This document shows, one piece after another, positions 43,936-56,490 of a stretch of 64,000 bases of DNA. Below the pieces are notes generated by a model, which saw only the letters and a program-made list of their open reading frames with translations, made no database searches and had not been told where the DNA came from. Positions within the stretch are counted from its first letter, which is position 1; each line of letters starts with the position of its first letter. Made by a program: the position numbers and the translations under genes. Origin of the DNA: Cristatella mucedo (Eukaryota > Bryozoa > Phylactolaemata > Cristatellidae); the NCBI GenBank assembly GCA_009760855.2, contig WPIO01000253.1:62001-126000 (forward strand), read 5' to 3'.

Positions 43936-44928
43936 TATGGTCCAGGCCGACTAAAAGCCGACACCTGGCAGCTGGCCTAGGCATTGAAGCTCTGGCGCAC
44001 TATTCCTTTGATGTATTCCGTGGCTGCTGTTGAACTCCTGCAATGTTCTATTGCTTTCGAATAGACGTGTCTACTTGTATAAATAAGGACTTATTGTATT
44101 TAGGTATAGTGGGTCTCTCTACCTATTCCACGTTCTGCTGCTGTCCACTTGCGTTGGCACTGCACCCACAAGTCGCCACCCTCTATACAAGGTTCAGGCA
44201 TCACCAACACTTGTCATCCGTCGGCTGAGGCAAGCACTGTTACGAAACCTGCCGTTTTCGGCCTAGTTCGGTACGGGCATGGAAGCCTCAAACTTGGTTT
44301 GTCGCAGGTTCGTTAGCCATGGTCAGGCCAGTGTAGGCACATGATTTGATGACAGATATTATTGTGGATGTGTGAATCGTATTTTGTGTTTGTATGCATG
44401 CTTGACACTTAACATGCTTCCTCTCGAGCATACGAATAGTTCCCAAGAAGAGATTTAATTCTCTTGAGGCTTTAAACGATTGTCCTCATTATTCTAGCTA
44501 GTATTAATATTATTCTGGGTCAACCATTAATAGTTAGGCCGATACTGTGGTTGTCTGCTGCTTGTTCGTTATTCGGTTGCTTGAAGATAGGACGTTCAGC
44601 GCCAAGCAAATCGCTCGGTCTCATGCGTGAACAAATGATATTGTTTTCGGCAAATGTTGCTGGCCTGCACACGTCGTCGTCACTGTGTCAGCCTGAACAA
44701 TCGTCGTGGTACTGCTCGACCTGTCTCCGAAGTGGTGAGCCTGTATACTGCCTCCAGCACGAGAGAGCTCAACCAATCATAGGTGAGCCTGTGTGCATTC
44801 ATTTGATCGAGATGCACGTATAATATTCGTATGCACACATCTTCTGAGCAGGAACACCTAGGTACGCAATTCTGCACGAGGTGGATCGCACTCACCCGAG
44901 TTAACGAAAGTTGATGCCGCCCAAATTA
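43936..44928. other. Old repeat remains, no gene recognised
   Basis: About 44,395-44,500 resembles the degraded tail at 15,240-15,335 (shared ACATGCTTCCTCTCGAGCAT-like and AATTCTCTTGAGGC). A plus-strand frame at 44,551-44,823 has a few Cys residues (WYCSTC) but no family signature. Confidence 0.35.
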
Positions 44929-45045
44929 AAGGTTGAGGAAAGTGTAAGTGTAGTGCTTGTCATTAAATAGTTAATAAATTCATTACATTATTATTTAATT
45001 TAATTATTATTAAAATCACGTCACACACGATTTTTCCTCAACCTT
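44929..45045. mobile_element. MITE-like element, 117 bp
   Basis: AAGGTTGAGGAAA at 44,929-44,941 is inverted at 45,033-45,045, with partial pairing further in (GTGTAAGTG against CACACACG). The interior is AT-rich. A target duplication is at most TA. Single copy in this window. Confidence 0.35.
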
Positions 45046-45324
45046 ATATCTGTAGATGTAATTATTTGCACACGTGTTTGTTTTTATTCTAATTTATGCC
45101 CATGAAAAGTCACGAACAATATCTGAGTGGCATTTCAAAGCCGGCCTTAGTGTCCACTGACCTAGTGATAAACCCTGAGCTGCTTAGGTGACCAGTGAAA
45201 AGCTCCAGCTTCGCCAGTTCTTCGTACTTATTCTTCGTCTCCCAGTCTCTCAGGCCTGTTGTTGTGGTGAGACCTGCCCTGACTTTCAACTTGTGGAGGA
45301 TGCATACTTCAGCAGCATCTTGTC
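45046..45324. other. No gene recognised
   Basis: Short frames on both strands without motifs. It borders the truncated LTR that follows. Confidence 0.3.
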
Positions 45325-45902
45325 CTGGAGTCCACCGAATCTTCTTAGCCCTGTCTTGTCCTGTTCCGTCCATCGTCGGCTGACAGCCCGCCCTCCTCCC
45401 TGGCTTTCAGAAAAACGAGTCCGACCGCGTCAAATTGCAGGCAGAGCCGGACCAAAAACAATACACCATAAGACACCAAGAGCAAGCGTCACTCGACTCT
45501 TTAATACCTAGCTTAGACAATAGGGCAAGAGCTTAGTGGTATTGGGCCCGAAACCTTGGCCCATTACGGTAAGGAATTATTACCGTCCCCAGGCCACTGG
45601 AAGAGCACCTCTGTCCTGCTTGAATGGCGAATGGGTTCCAGACGATTCTTTTTTGGAACAAGTGAAGGCGGAGGTTGACAGGCCAGTCAACATCTATCAA
45701 CAGCTTCCGCAGAGTATCGGACCAATTCTAAAGGCCGAATCGCCACCGGTCAAAGCTTCCTGGCTTGCTCTTTAGCACTTCCTCTCTAACCGCACTGATG
45801 CTCCTCTCTGGCTCACTGCTCCAAGACAAAGGAGTTCTAGCCCGCCTCCGAACAGCTCTTGTATGCGCTGAAATTCAGCCAAGGCGAGCAAGGCCGCTAC
45901 AT
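45325..45902 (-). mobile_element. Truncated LTR, family 2
   Basis: Matches the last 580 bp of 29,290-30,424, for example AATGGCGAATGGGTTCCAGA and CCGCCGAACAGCTCTTG-like, and ends GCAAGGCCGCTACA at 45,902. The 5' half is missing. Confidence 0.75.
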
Positions 45903-46410
45903 AAGCATTTTTGGATTTCGCATCTGTGATTCAACACTTTGTTTATCGACGCTAGACTCAGCCTTAACTAGGTTGGCTTGGTACGACCTACAGTATTTCT
46001 CCAAAGCCCGTGGATGAAGTCAGTCAGTCGTGGTCGCATGCATTTTTCTCAAGCTTTGCCTTAGTCGACGTAGTTAGTTTAATTTCTGTGGTAAATCACG
46101 GCTGGCCTGGGGAGGACACAAAGATAGCTGAACAGTAAATGCTCACGAAGGTAGTCATTGATATCAGCCGATTTCGAGAGGTTCAGAATTGGCAAATTCT
46201 ACTTGAGCCCGACTTCCCTGTAAGGCTGTTTGACACTGTGCCGTGCTTTGCAACTGTGCTGACAGTTTGAAGTGTTTAAATGTAAGACGTGACAGCAACG
46301 TACTCACTAAGTTTTAGGTTATAGTAGATGAGCTTCGCTATGTGTCACTATTCGTGCCAGAGGTTTTGTTAGGATACGTAATGCAGAGACTTAGCGGCTG
46401 TCGCTTACGA

Positions 46411-47094
46411 TCTTATGATTCATTGTCGACCTTGTAATGATCCGTCTAGTAATAGCCCCTCTCAAGGACTCAGAAATATGACCTTAGGCTAAGGACATAC
46501 TTCATGATGGAGAGGAAGTTTATGTGCACTGATTGATGATAGCAGTGTGCAGAGTTACAGCTGTAGTCGGTAAGCACGTGCAAATGTTACAATCAAACAC
46601 GGGCCATAGTTGCTCTGCTGTCCTGAAAGGTGCCAACCCTGCTAAGGAGGAAGTTGACAGTGCCTCCCCCGAAACGTGCCTTGCCATAATCGCCTCCTGT
46701 GTATGCTGTGCAGCGAAGCCTACACTCGAAATCCACCCTGCCGGCAAATATCGGGTCGCAGATGGTCGGCAAGGTCGTGCTCGCAATCCGACGAACGGTC
46801 GCCGAGATCGGCTTTGCCACTTGTTTTGCAGACACAACAATGCTAGAGTCATAAACGCTCCGTCGGGCGACGAGGTGCACCACGCCCTCTTGTCTCTGAA
46901 GCTGCAGCTCGAGGAGCAAGTCACGCGTGCCGCCGTGTCGTGAGCCTCGCGCGACCTCTGCCCCTGTCTTAAGTATCCCAAAATGCTCAAGTATGTCCGA
47001 AAGGCAGTCTGCAAAGTCGGAGCTCACGTACAAAAGACGGCAGCAATTGCGAAGGCTCTCTGCTCCAAAGGCACCGAGGTACAAAGGGCTACTA
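46411..47094 (+). mobile_element. Second copy of the caspase-associated block, 5' part
   Basis: From ATCTTATGATTCATTG on, it matches 2,372-3,060 almost base for base. It is interrupted at about 47,095 by a LINE-A 3' portion. The 3' part of the block reappears at about 48,990-49,605. The flanks AGCGGCTGTCGCTTA (left) and AGCAGCTGCCTCCTC (right) agree at about 10 of 15 bases and could be an eroded target duplication. Confidence 0.7.
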
Positions 47095-47795
47095 CACTGG
47101 CTACTAATGAAGCAACTCACTGCTTACTGGCCTACCGGCATTTGCAATCAGGCGATTGCAGCTGGTGCGAAAATCCGCAGCTAGGCTTGTCTGTCGTGAG
47201 CATCGCAGTTGCCACATTACACCACTTCTCGCCGACCTGCACTGGCTACCAGTCAAGCAACGGATTGACTTCAAGGTTTTGTCACTCACTTTTAGGTCCC
47301 TTCATTCTATGGCTCTAGCCTATCTCTCAGATATACTACCCCATCAGGCCAAGCATCGTACTACCTGCTTTTCAGAATCCAACAGTCTAAAAATACCTCG
47401 TACAAACATCAAATCCTTTGGAGACCGTGCATTTGGTTCGTATGCTCCAAAAGCCTTGAACTCCCTCCCGACCTGCGTCAGAACGTCCCCTGACCTGACC
47501 ACATTTAAAGGAAATTAAAAACACACGTATTTAGGACAGCATTTAGTGGGTCCCTATGATTTGTCCTTGATGTGCTTATGCTTGCAGACACTCTGCATAC
47601 TGCCCCTAACCACATTTGCATGCTGACCCTGTGCATGTCACCCCTAACCATATTATTCATTTTGTTTGTTTTTCAAGCATGATTTTACTTACCATTCAAT
47701 TGCATTTCACTTTGCAGCAAACGTAAAGCGCCTAGAGAGATTAAGTTCTCTGAGGGCGCTTTATTAAGTGCAATTATATATATAATATATATCAT
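47095..47795 (+). pseudogene. LINE-A C-terminal domain and 3' end
   Basis: Open frame 47,156-47,518 with SAARLVCREHRSCHITPLLA, DLHWLPVKQRIDFKVLSLTF and LKIPRTNIKSFGDRAFGSYA. Then 3' UTR and the cleanest hairpin in the window (47,726-47,762: AAGCGCCTAGAGAG, loop, CTCTGAGGGCGCTTT) and an AT-repeat end. 5'-truncated insertion into the caspase-associated block. Confidence 0.8.
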
Positions 47796-47929
47796 ATTAT
47801 AAATGATCCATATGATAATTCATAGGAACTTGGACCATTCCTCGAAATGAAGGTAAAGTCTTTGAGAGTGGTTAGTGGTTTGGTCTGAAAATGATTTGGC
47901 AGAAGTTGCTGTTTACTTCAGAGGAATGA

Positions 47930-48605
47930 TAATAATAATAATAATAACAATAATGCATTCAATAAAGCACCCTCAGAGTAATCAATCACTTTCTATGTGC
48001 TTTAAATCCTTGTACGAAACCCGAGTTGGACCAATCCGTGAGTTTATAGCATGATTACCTAAATGCTGATTTTGCAGTGCATTCAGGTAGTAGTAGCCAG
48101 GTATGGGCCATTAGAGGCCTAAGCCTTGACGGTTGGCAGAAAATATGCTAGTGACTGCTTTGAGAAAGCTGGAGTTTTTTTCTTATCGCATTTGTTACCC
48201 AAATGCTTACGGAATAAGTAGACATGCTGCATTAAAGAATCGCACAACTTGCTGTCCTTACTCAAATCGTATAGCCTTACCTCGTACGAACCTCAAAACC
48301 GTTGGAGACCTTGCTTGTAGTCGCTCCGCTTCCAATGCCTGACACTCACTATTGAGGCACGTCATAACGTCCCCTGAGATGAAGAAATTTAAATGGAACC
48401 TTAACACGAACCTGTATATTACAGCATTTGGTGGGTCTTTGTGATGCGTTCTTTGTGTGCATGTACATGCTTACACAATGCCTGCTGCTCACCTATGTTA
48501 TCACCAATCATTTGATAATGCTTTCTATACAGCATGTGTAAAGTGCCTAGACAGAGATTCAGTTCTCTGAGGGCGCTATGCAGATGCATTATTATTATTG
48601 TTATT
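47930..48605. mobile_element. LINE-A-type tails in both orientations with C-terminal remnant
   Basis: A minus-strand tail with (AAT)n is at 47,930-48,010. A plus-strand remnant (48,133-48,605) encodes a degraded C-terminal domain (RTNLKTVGDLACSRSASNA) and ends with hairpin and TTATTATTATTG. A further isolated tail lies at 48,927-48,990. Confidence 0.6.
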
Positions 48606-48989
48606 GTCAGTTCGAATCGCGGGTTTCAGTAAAATCCATGGGCGTATATTCTATAACACCAGTTTGGTTCAGAACGATGCCTGGCCACTCTATCGTAATC
48701 ATTACGCCCTGTTTTAAATCTTGATCGTTGAGATGTTTTCCATGTAACGATTGAGCAGTAAAGTGAGCCGAACACTGCTGCTGCTGCCGCCGCCGCCGCT
48801 GCCTGCTGAGGCTGCTGCTGCCTGCTGCTGGCAGCAAGCTGTGCTGTATCATGCTGCCTATCGCTGGCTGTATCTATTTGGCCCGCCGACTTTTGCACGA
48901 TGACACCTAACCCCTCATAACGTTAACGGAGGGCCTGGAAAGTGATTGGGTTCTCTGAGGGTGCTGTGGATACTTATTACTATTATTGT

Positions 48990-49605
48990 CATTATAACCT
49001 TTGACTAGATCGCTTCAAAATCGTTTTTCAGACGTGAAATTAGCACCTGCTTTGGCATGCAAGCTTGCCGGCTGCAGTCACCAGGAGGGTCGCTCCGGTG
49101 CCGTCGCTGCCGCCGAGCTCTCGCCAACGGCTCGCCGGGACTGCACCGCATCGGCCTTGCGGCGGCTGCTCGACAAGTTCCAAGATCGTCTCTCGATTGA
49201 GGCGAGCAGAAGTAGCAACGACACCCGAGCGGACCAGTTCGACCTGCACACGTCACCGAGCGGTGGCAGTGATCCGGTGCATGTCGGTGGGGCCGTGCAG
49301 TGTGAAGACATTGACGAGCCTGCAGGTCATCCGCCAGCCAATGCTGGCGCCGACGACGCGTATTCGTTGGCTCGTTCCACTGTCGCATTGACCGGGAAAG
49401 TCGTGCCGGCTGGCGTTCTCGCTCATCTCACACTTCGCACGGCTGTCTGCGAGATAACTGACGATGCGGTCATGAAGACAATGTTCCGTAAAGGTTTTGC
49501 TATTTACTGCTCAGTCAGCCTGTAGGCTGCTATTGCTGCTTTGCTTTTTTACCCAGCTTGCGTGTTCACTGAGAACATGTTTGAACGACCGAGACTCAGC
49601 AGCTG
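48990..49605 (+). pseudogene. Second copy of the caspase-associated gene, 3' exon(s)
   Basis: The open frame 49,001-49,525 ends with VPAGVLAHLTLRTAVCEITD and KTMFRKGFAIYCSVSL, nearly identical to the last exon of the copy at 4.5-4.73 kb. Upstream, a TCGTTTTTCAG acceptor-like site ends at 49,031. The 85 codons after it (Ala/Arg-rich, RRLLDKFQDRLSIEA) have no counterpart before the intron in the first copy, so the copies differ in exon content. The caspase core itself is absent here. Confidence 0.5.
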
Positions 49606-50990
49606 CCTCCTCGGCTGGGACTTGCTATGTAACTTATTTGGGCAAAGATGCAAGTGGTCGAAGTTGCAAGGGTAGACACAATTTTCTCGAGCGAAGTTGC
49701 ACAATTTTGACTCTCCTAATGACGGTCAAACTATGTATGGATGTTTAGTGCTTAGGTTTTAGGAATTGTTAGCTGAAGCAAGCTCTTTTCTTAATTTGAA
49801 AAAAATATTGAAGAAACGATAGAAATGTATACATATATTTTTTCCAGCCTGCGGACATCAAGTAGTTTTGACGATTTTTTAGACGCTACGACAAGGTTTG
49901 TTTCTCCTTTGCTGAAGTAGCTGTGATGGCTCCTGGTTGACCAACAGATTCAGTGTAAAGTTCTTACGCATGCCCCAATTTTCAGCTATCGCTTTGCTCC
50001 TTCGTGCGTAGCTGAACTCTGCTCCTTTTTTGGCTTCGTCGTGCCCTCAGGTACTCTATCGTCAAGGCGTTAGCAATTCCATTCCTAAGCTAAAAGACTA
50101 TCAGTGTCAGAAGCTTTTGCTCTTAAGGTCCTAGACTGTGTAACTCACTCCCACAATTCCAATGCAATGACATCCATTCCGGTTTTGGCGTTTCTAAGTT
50201 ACGGACGAAGGTACGCTGCATTAAATTCGTACTCTTTTTAAGGCTGTGCTGTAGCTACGCGAGAGATAACTCATTTCAGAATCTTCTTGTGATCCAAGCT
50301 TAAATACCCAATGGAAATGAAGAAAATTTCAGCTGCTTGCACAGCCTCTACGGCTTGTGCCCCCTCTTCTCTGCTTACTGTGGGCAATAAAGAACCGCCC
50401 ACTTCAGGGCTCGAAACCACAACCTGGCTCATGAAGAGCAGTTACCCCTGATCTAACCCTTAAGGAAGCGCTTCCAACAAGAAAGCGATCGTATTGAATG
50501 CTAAAGTCCACAGAATTGAGTAGAGGATTTCTGCTGCTCAGATTAACTCTCCAAACGCCATCGAGAAAAATCAGCTGCGATGGCGACTCCCATTTTGAGC
50601 TGTTTGCAGGCACAATTTTGGCTACAGGCTAATTGGAGATTGGCCATTTGATACGCTTTGAGTGTTAGTCTGCTAAATTATCATACCTGTACTAAGTGCA
50701 GCTGACGTCCTCGGACGGCGGGAACATGGTTATTTTGAAAAGCATATTTTTTAACTCCGATTGTCATACTAACACGGGCAGCCCTACCTGGTTAGTGCAT
50801 TAAAAGTAAAGGCAGTTGCGTTTAGCTCAGTTCTCAGGTCAATTCAGCAGTTGAAAAATCGTTCAGCCGAATTCTGGGCTGCACCTGATATCGCTAAAGA
50901 CTGGCACGGTTGGCTTAGCAAGTATCCGCGAGATTTGTCTGCACAGCCGTGTTATCGACACTATAACTGCATCTTTAGAATTTACTTTTG
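49606..50990. other. LINE-B remnant with SINE-family-1-like end
   Basis: About 49,990-50,310 keeps degraded LINE-B C-terminal coding sequence. About 50,335-50,460 is a diverged reverse SINE (GGGCAATAAAGAACCGCCCAC, then a B-box relic GGGCTCGAAACC). The rest is unrecognised. Confidence 0.45.
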
Positions 50991-50998
50991 CATGTACA

Positions 50999-53725
50999 AT
51001 GATATATAAAGACACTGGGATGAGTCGTGACAGACCAGCTGAACTCATGCTTGGAATTTTCAAACGTGCTAGTAAGTTCCAGACTGATTTTAGAGCTAAT
51101 CAATCCACAGAGTCAGCATTGCTTAGGGTATACAACAACCTACTTACTAATGCAGACATAGGTAGAGTATCTCTGCTTGTTTCGCTTGATATTTCTTTTG
51201 ATGCAATCGATCACCAAGTCCTTCTTGAGCACATCTCATCTCGAATGGGCATCACTGGCACTATATTGCAATGGTTCAGGTCCTATCTCCATCAGTGGGC
51301 GACTAGAGTATTGATGTAAATGGACAATGATCACCCGAAGAACCTCTGAAATATGGAGTACGTCAGGGCTCCGTGCTTTGTCCTATTCTTTTACCGCTGT
51401 ATACTCTCTCTATGTCTCACTCTTTCCGATTCGATTTCCAAGCACAATCTAGGCTTTCACTTCTATACTGATGACACTAAGTTGTACCTTTGCTTTGATC
51501 ATTCCCAGCCTTCCAGCTCGTCGAACTATCTCAACTCTTGCTGCTTGTACTGGTGACATTCTCACGTGGATGGCAGAAAACTTTCGTAAATTCAATGATA
51601 ATAAGGCTAACTTACTAATTATTAGCAAACCAGGTGAGATTTTGAAATTGGAAAGGTTAGCCCTTGCAGACGGCTATACTGTCATTGCTCCTGTTGAATT
51701 TGCACGGCATCTGGGAGTGCTGTTGCAGAGTGACCTTTCATTAGACGACCACCTCAGCGCCACAGCCAAGGCTGCCTACTTTTAGCTAACATCACTATAA
51801 ATTATGCTTGCTTAGTGAGGGATACTACAACTAAATTTATCAAAGCACTTCTAGCATCCAATTTTGATTTCTGTAGCTCATTACTTGCTGGTCTACTGGC
51901 CTGTGCAATTAAACGCCTATAAGTGATACAAAACTGTAGCGCCTTGCTGGCATTGGCTTAATTTTAATGCAAACAAGAGCCGTTCGGCGGCGGGCAAGAA
52001 CTCCTTTGTCCTAGAGCAGCGAGCCAGAGAGGAACCCCAGTGCGATTAGAGAGCGAGAGCTTGCGAGCAAGCCAGGAAGCTCCGGGACCAGCGGTGGCGA
52101 TTCGACCTTTAGAATTGGTCCGATAATCGCGGGTGCTGCTGGTTAATATTGGGTGGACTGTCAACCTCGGCCACAACTCTGTCTGAAAAGAATCGCCAGG
52201 AACCTATTCGGCATTCAAGCCGGACAGGGGTGCCCTTCCAGTGGCCTTGTTACCGCACCGGGCCACGGTGTCGGGCGCAATACCACTAAGCTCTTGCCCC
52301 ATTGTCTCAGTTAGGTATTTAAGAGTCGAGCAACGCTCGCTCTTGGTCTTTTGCTCGACTCCGGGCTTCGGCATTGCTTTGACGCCATCGGACTCGTTTC
52401 TCTGAAAGTGAGGGAGGAGGACGAGCTGTTTGCTGGCGATTGACGGGACAGAACGAGCCAGCACTAGAAGGATTCGGTGGAACTCCACCGAATACGGTCG
52501 TCACCTCACCATTCCCTCCTCCATTCACAAGTCTCCCTTCTACCATTCCTATCGAAGAAACTGGAAGGGGTCGTGGCTGACTAGCTGAACTCATATATCG
52601 AAACCTCACACCTTGCTAGTAAGTTCCAGTCTGGCTGGGACAGGACGAGCCAGCACTAGGAGGATTCGGTGGACTCAGCAAATACGGTCGTATCGCACTC
52701 TAGCTAGCATTTTGTGTTACTTTTGTGTTTTGTGTATGCGCGCTAGCACGTGGATTTGGCATAGGGATTTGCCGGTGCGAGCTAAGTGTAGTTGGTGTGG
52801 CGGGTGAGATATTCCGGTGGTTCGGGCTCCTTTGTCTATTTTTGCCGTTCCCCCAGAGACGCAGGGAGCCTAAGTGTGGAGACGTGTTTCCTCCGCAAGA
52901 GTGCTTGAGGTGGCGGTGTGTGAGGTATTTCTGCCGTTAAGGTGGAAGCGGAGCCCTAGTTCTCCAGTCAGGGTCTTGGCTCCAGTTCGGGACCCGTTTA
53001 TTGGGTAATTTACCACAATAGACGTAGGTAGCCTCAGTGTGGAGACGTGGTTCCTCCGCAAGAGTGCTCGTGCTGTCGACAACATGCGAGAAGTGTGGAG
53101 ATAAAACTGAGCTAGACGCGCAACGACTTTGTGCGATTGCGAATAAAGCTCAGTAAAATCCCCAATTTGTGTGTCTCGCTTTCCCATTCACGCTGCGGAC
53201 TCAAGACCCCTTTAGTAACGTTAAGTAGGTCAGCGTCGGAAACGCTCGTTTCGTGGCGGCCAGCTTAATGCGCGTAGGCGCACACCATACGGCATTGGAT
53301 GTTAGGTTAAGCCGCTCATAAAGCCGAAGGGTAAGCCTAGTCCGCCAAGCCTTCAGCGTTAAAAAACCAAGCAGCTAGGCTTGTCAGTCGTAAGCATTGC
53401 AGTTAACACCTCACGTCACTTCCCGCCTACTTGCACTGGCTCCTATTCGAGCAACTCATCAACTTCAAGGTTTTGTTACTCACTTTTAGGGACCTCAATT
53501 TTGTGCCTTTGACTCCAGCATACCTATCAGATGTACTCATACAAAAAGCAAAGCTTCGTACCGCAGCTTTTCAGAACCTAACTCAATATCTATACCTCAT
53601 GCCAACATCAAATCCCTTTGGAGGATGTGTCTTTTGTTCGTATGCTCCCAAAGGCTGGAGCTCATTCCTGACTTGCGTCACGGTATCCCCGGCTTCCCGC
53701 GCTGAAGAGCGGCCTTAAGCCACTC
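50999..53725 (+). pseudogene. LINE-A copy split by a solo LTR
   Basis: The RT part is 51,030-51,930: SKFQTDFRANQSTESALLRV, LLVSLDISFDAIDHQVLLE (motif A with Asp), a shifted frame with GFHFYTDDTKLYLCF (YTDD), then WMAENFRKFNDNKANLL. After the LTR (51,935-53,363) the C-terminal domain resumes at 53,368 (AARLVSRKH-like, then YLSDVLIQKAKLRTAAFQN) and stops near 53,690, where the composite repeat begins. Several shifts and stops; not active. Confidence 0.75.
51931..53367 (+). mobile_element. Solo LTR (family 2) in a LINE, TSD AAAC
   Basis: 51,935-53,363, starting TGTAGCGCC and ending CAGCGTTAAA (the last CA now AA), with AAAC at 51,931-51,934 and 53,364-53,367. A LINE-A scrap (about 52,530-52,637) lies inside, between two copies of GACGAGCCAGCACTAG. 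A segment with GTGGAGACGTG and TTCCTCCGCAAGAGTGCT is duplicated at 52,874 and 53,036. AATAAA at 53,144 supports the plus orientation. Confidence 0.85.
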
Positions 53726-53726
53726 C

Positions 53727-53761
<35 letters not shown>

Positions 53762-54565
53762 CACTTGATAAAGCGCCCTCAGGGAACTCGAACTCTCTCT
53801 TGGCGCTTTACAGTTGCTTCTAAGGGAAATGCAATTAAATACTGAGTAATATCATGCTTGATAAACAAAAAGCATATCCGAAGACAGTTTAGAAATAGTC
53901 CCTGCGAAGAAAGCAGTGGAGTACCTGAAGGTATCACGGAGAAATCTGGTCAAGGTCCAGAGCTAAAACTACTGTGGTCAACGGTCTTTAAGCGGAGGAA
54001 TGGAACAGCTAATTTATTGTCAATACATAACCTGACGGCACGAAGAGGCTGAAACTGGTGCAGCAGTTCAGCTGGGTACGGAAGAGCCAAGGCCGACGTG
54101 GGTCTTGTGGCTCATCGTAAGAAATTTTCTGTGCAGGTCCTAGACTGGGGAACTCGCCTCCACAGTTTTTACGCAACGACAACTACTACTCTTCTGCTGC
54201 CGAATACGGCTCCTCATTTTCAGCGGTCCTGAGCTGCTGCATCCATGCTACTCACTACGTCAATGTTCTCCTGACTCGGCAATGCTTCTGGCCTTCTATT
54301 TTTTGTGTGAGATGATATCAGTTGGCCAACTAACGCATTCCGAAAGTCGCTTAGACTGAGTGTGCTATACAAAACTCTACTTCGTAATACCAACATAGTC
54401 TTAATAGCTTTCTGGAATCACAAACGCGGTACATTACACTAAATTAAGTGCGAATTACGATTGGCAAGTTAGCCATGAGATATTGCAACCTTATGGTTGA
54501 AATATTTAGATTTGCTGACCTATAAATAGTCAATCCCAAATAGGTTCAATGCAAAAAAATGCGAA
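53692..54565. mobile_element. Composite twin-primed LINE, copy 2, with a LINE-A tail inserted
   Basis: Matches 19,105-19,825, including the inverted junction at GAAATTTTCTGTGCAG. A minus-strand LINE-A 3' end with (TAA)n (53,728-53,760) and hairpin (53,770-53,812) occupies 53,727-53,868 and is absent from copy 1, so it arrived later. Confidence 0.65.
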
Positions 54566-55400
54566 ACAAGCCATCTTTTCCTTCCGTAACGTGGGACTTC
54601 GTAATGCGTTTATGTTTTCAGTCTTCGAAGGTTAAAAAGTTGACATGGAGCCTTCAAAATCTTGATTAGCTGCTCGTGCGCTTTAAAACCTAATGAATTA
54701 ATAATATTGAAATATTATTATACTAATATCATTTTCAACACAATGCATAATAAAATTATCATTTACATATACACTACCTCAAGAGCCTTGACTAGAGCGC
54801 AAGAACTCAGACGGAGTTTGCAATTGAAAACGCTGGCTCTATTGCTGCTTCTTCTTGCGCCTCGCCTAGAGCGCGAGCCACTTCGCAAATTAGCAAGATG
54901 CCTCAGTCGTCGAGGTCCAAATCACGAAATGTCGCAAGTCTGAGTTAATGGCTTCCTCTCAGGAGTCAAACTTCCATGCATCTAATTTTCTCTCGGACGG
55001 GCGGGTAAGTCAGCCGCTTGCTGCGGTTGTGTCACGCCGTAGTTTAGGTTGAGCCCCTGATTCCCAAGATCGGGTGCCCCACCTCAAGAACCGCCAACAT
55101 CTGGGCACAAAGTCGGCATGCCCATGGTGACCAAGACGGCTGAAGATCCCGCTATGAACGGCTTGTTTTCGCATTTAATGGCCAAATCTAGCAGCCCCTT
55201 TCACTGCGAGGGTTTCTAGCGAAAACCTATGACCTGAGGTTCTGCTGCAGGCCTATATACAAGAGCAACGATGTCGTGCTGCCACGGTTGTCGGATGGAT
55301 GGTCCCAATAGCCATCTCTGCTTCGTCGCGGAGATCCAGGTCAAAGGCAAAAACAGTTTCGCCTCATCAACTGCTGCGCCTAATGCTGCGCCTAATGAGG
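54566..55400. other. No gene recognised
   Basis: AT-rich at 54,690-54,780, GC-richer afterwards. The plus-strand frame ending near 54,943 has no motif. A direct duplication CTGCGCCTAATG occurs at 55,374 and 55,386. Confidence 0.35.
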
Positions 55401-55911
55401 CTCTAGTCTGACATCCTCTAAGCGGCAGGTACGCGATACCACGCAGAACGCAGGGTCGGGCTCAAAGACGTTTAGTCACACGGACGCCGCTGCAGGCCAG
55501 TAGGCAACTACCCGCCATATGTCCTCAACCTAACTCTCGGGCCTTTGGTGCTCATTACTTATATACCATTGACATAAAAGTCAAGAGCCCAAACGAACGA
55601 CGGTTTCGGAAAGTCAAAAGAGCCTTATTCCCCTTTGATCTCATAATCAAATTGGACAACGACAAAACAAAGCATCACAACAACACAATTGAAATACATT
55701 CCGTCCACAACGGCCTTCTCAACTAGCACGGAGCTAGGGAACGGACGACCATTGGTAACTTTATGGCTATGTGTGGCAAAGTATTTGTCGTATCGCCGAG
55801 CCATATAGCATTCCGCTGCAAAAGCAGTCTCCAACGCGATACAAGTCTCTCCCACCGTACGAGGCATTCATTCGCTCTGACGCCTTCATTCGCTTATCCC
55901 CTTCATTCGCT

Positions 55912-56490
55912 TTAACGCCGGCTGCTGCCATGTGTACTGCAACCAGTGTCGCCTCTCGCGTCGCCCGTGAGACAGACGTCTCGAGCCTCGGCTCCTGTGC
56001 GACTGCCTTTATCAGCTCCGCGGGCGAATGGCACCAATGGCTTCAGTCTCTCTTCGTACACCTGACGCACCTCTTTAGCGGTCGTCTCGCTTACGTCTTC
56101 TGCTGGCCGCTCGAGCGTTTCCGCCTCCGGCATTTTATAAACTGAGGTTAAATCACTATGCGCCAACACCTGCTTCTTCCACTCCATGGTCTTCGCCTCC
56201 GACAGGTCGGCAAGCATGTCGTGTACCTTCTCGGCGAGCGTCTCGCCCGCCTTCTTAGCGGGTGCTTCACGCACTTCCGCCGATGCCAACTCGCTGGTAA
56301 CCAGCGCTATATATTTCTCAGTAGTGCCTTCCCAGCCGTGTCCGCTTCTATGGCACAGCGTCCTGTCTGACAGACAGAGCTTCCTCTCTCGCGGACAGAG
56401 CCTCCGCTTCGGCAGACAGCCGTCTGTCTCATTGAAACTGCCTTCGCTCATTCGGGCGCCGCTGTCTCGCTGCCGGAAGCCTCCGAATCA
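55912..56490 (-). CDS. Uncharacterised Glu/Lys-rich protein segment
   Basis: A minus-strand frame open from about 56,490 to the stop at 55,912. It is helical and charged, with ETLAEKVHDMLADLSEAKTM and EWKKQVLAHSDLTSVYKM, and recurring AET/SET motifs. A plus-strand frame of the same length overlaps it, but its Ser/Pro/Leu-rich translation looks like an antisense shadow. No family recognised. It could be a host exon or a transposon ORF1. Confidence 0.3.

Noticed and set aside
46593-47120. Minus-strand ORFs of 164 and 175 codons
   Set aside because: They overlap each other in different frames on a GC-rich repeat whose first copy does not keep them open.
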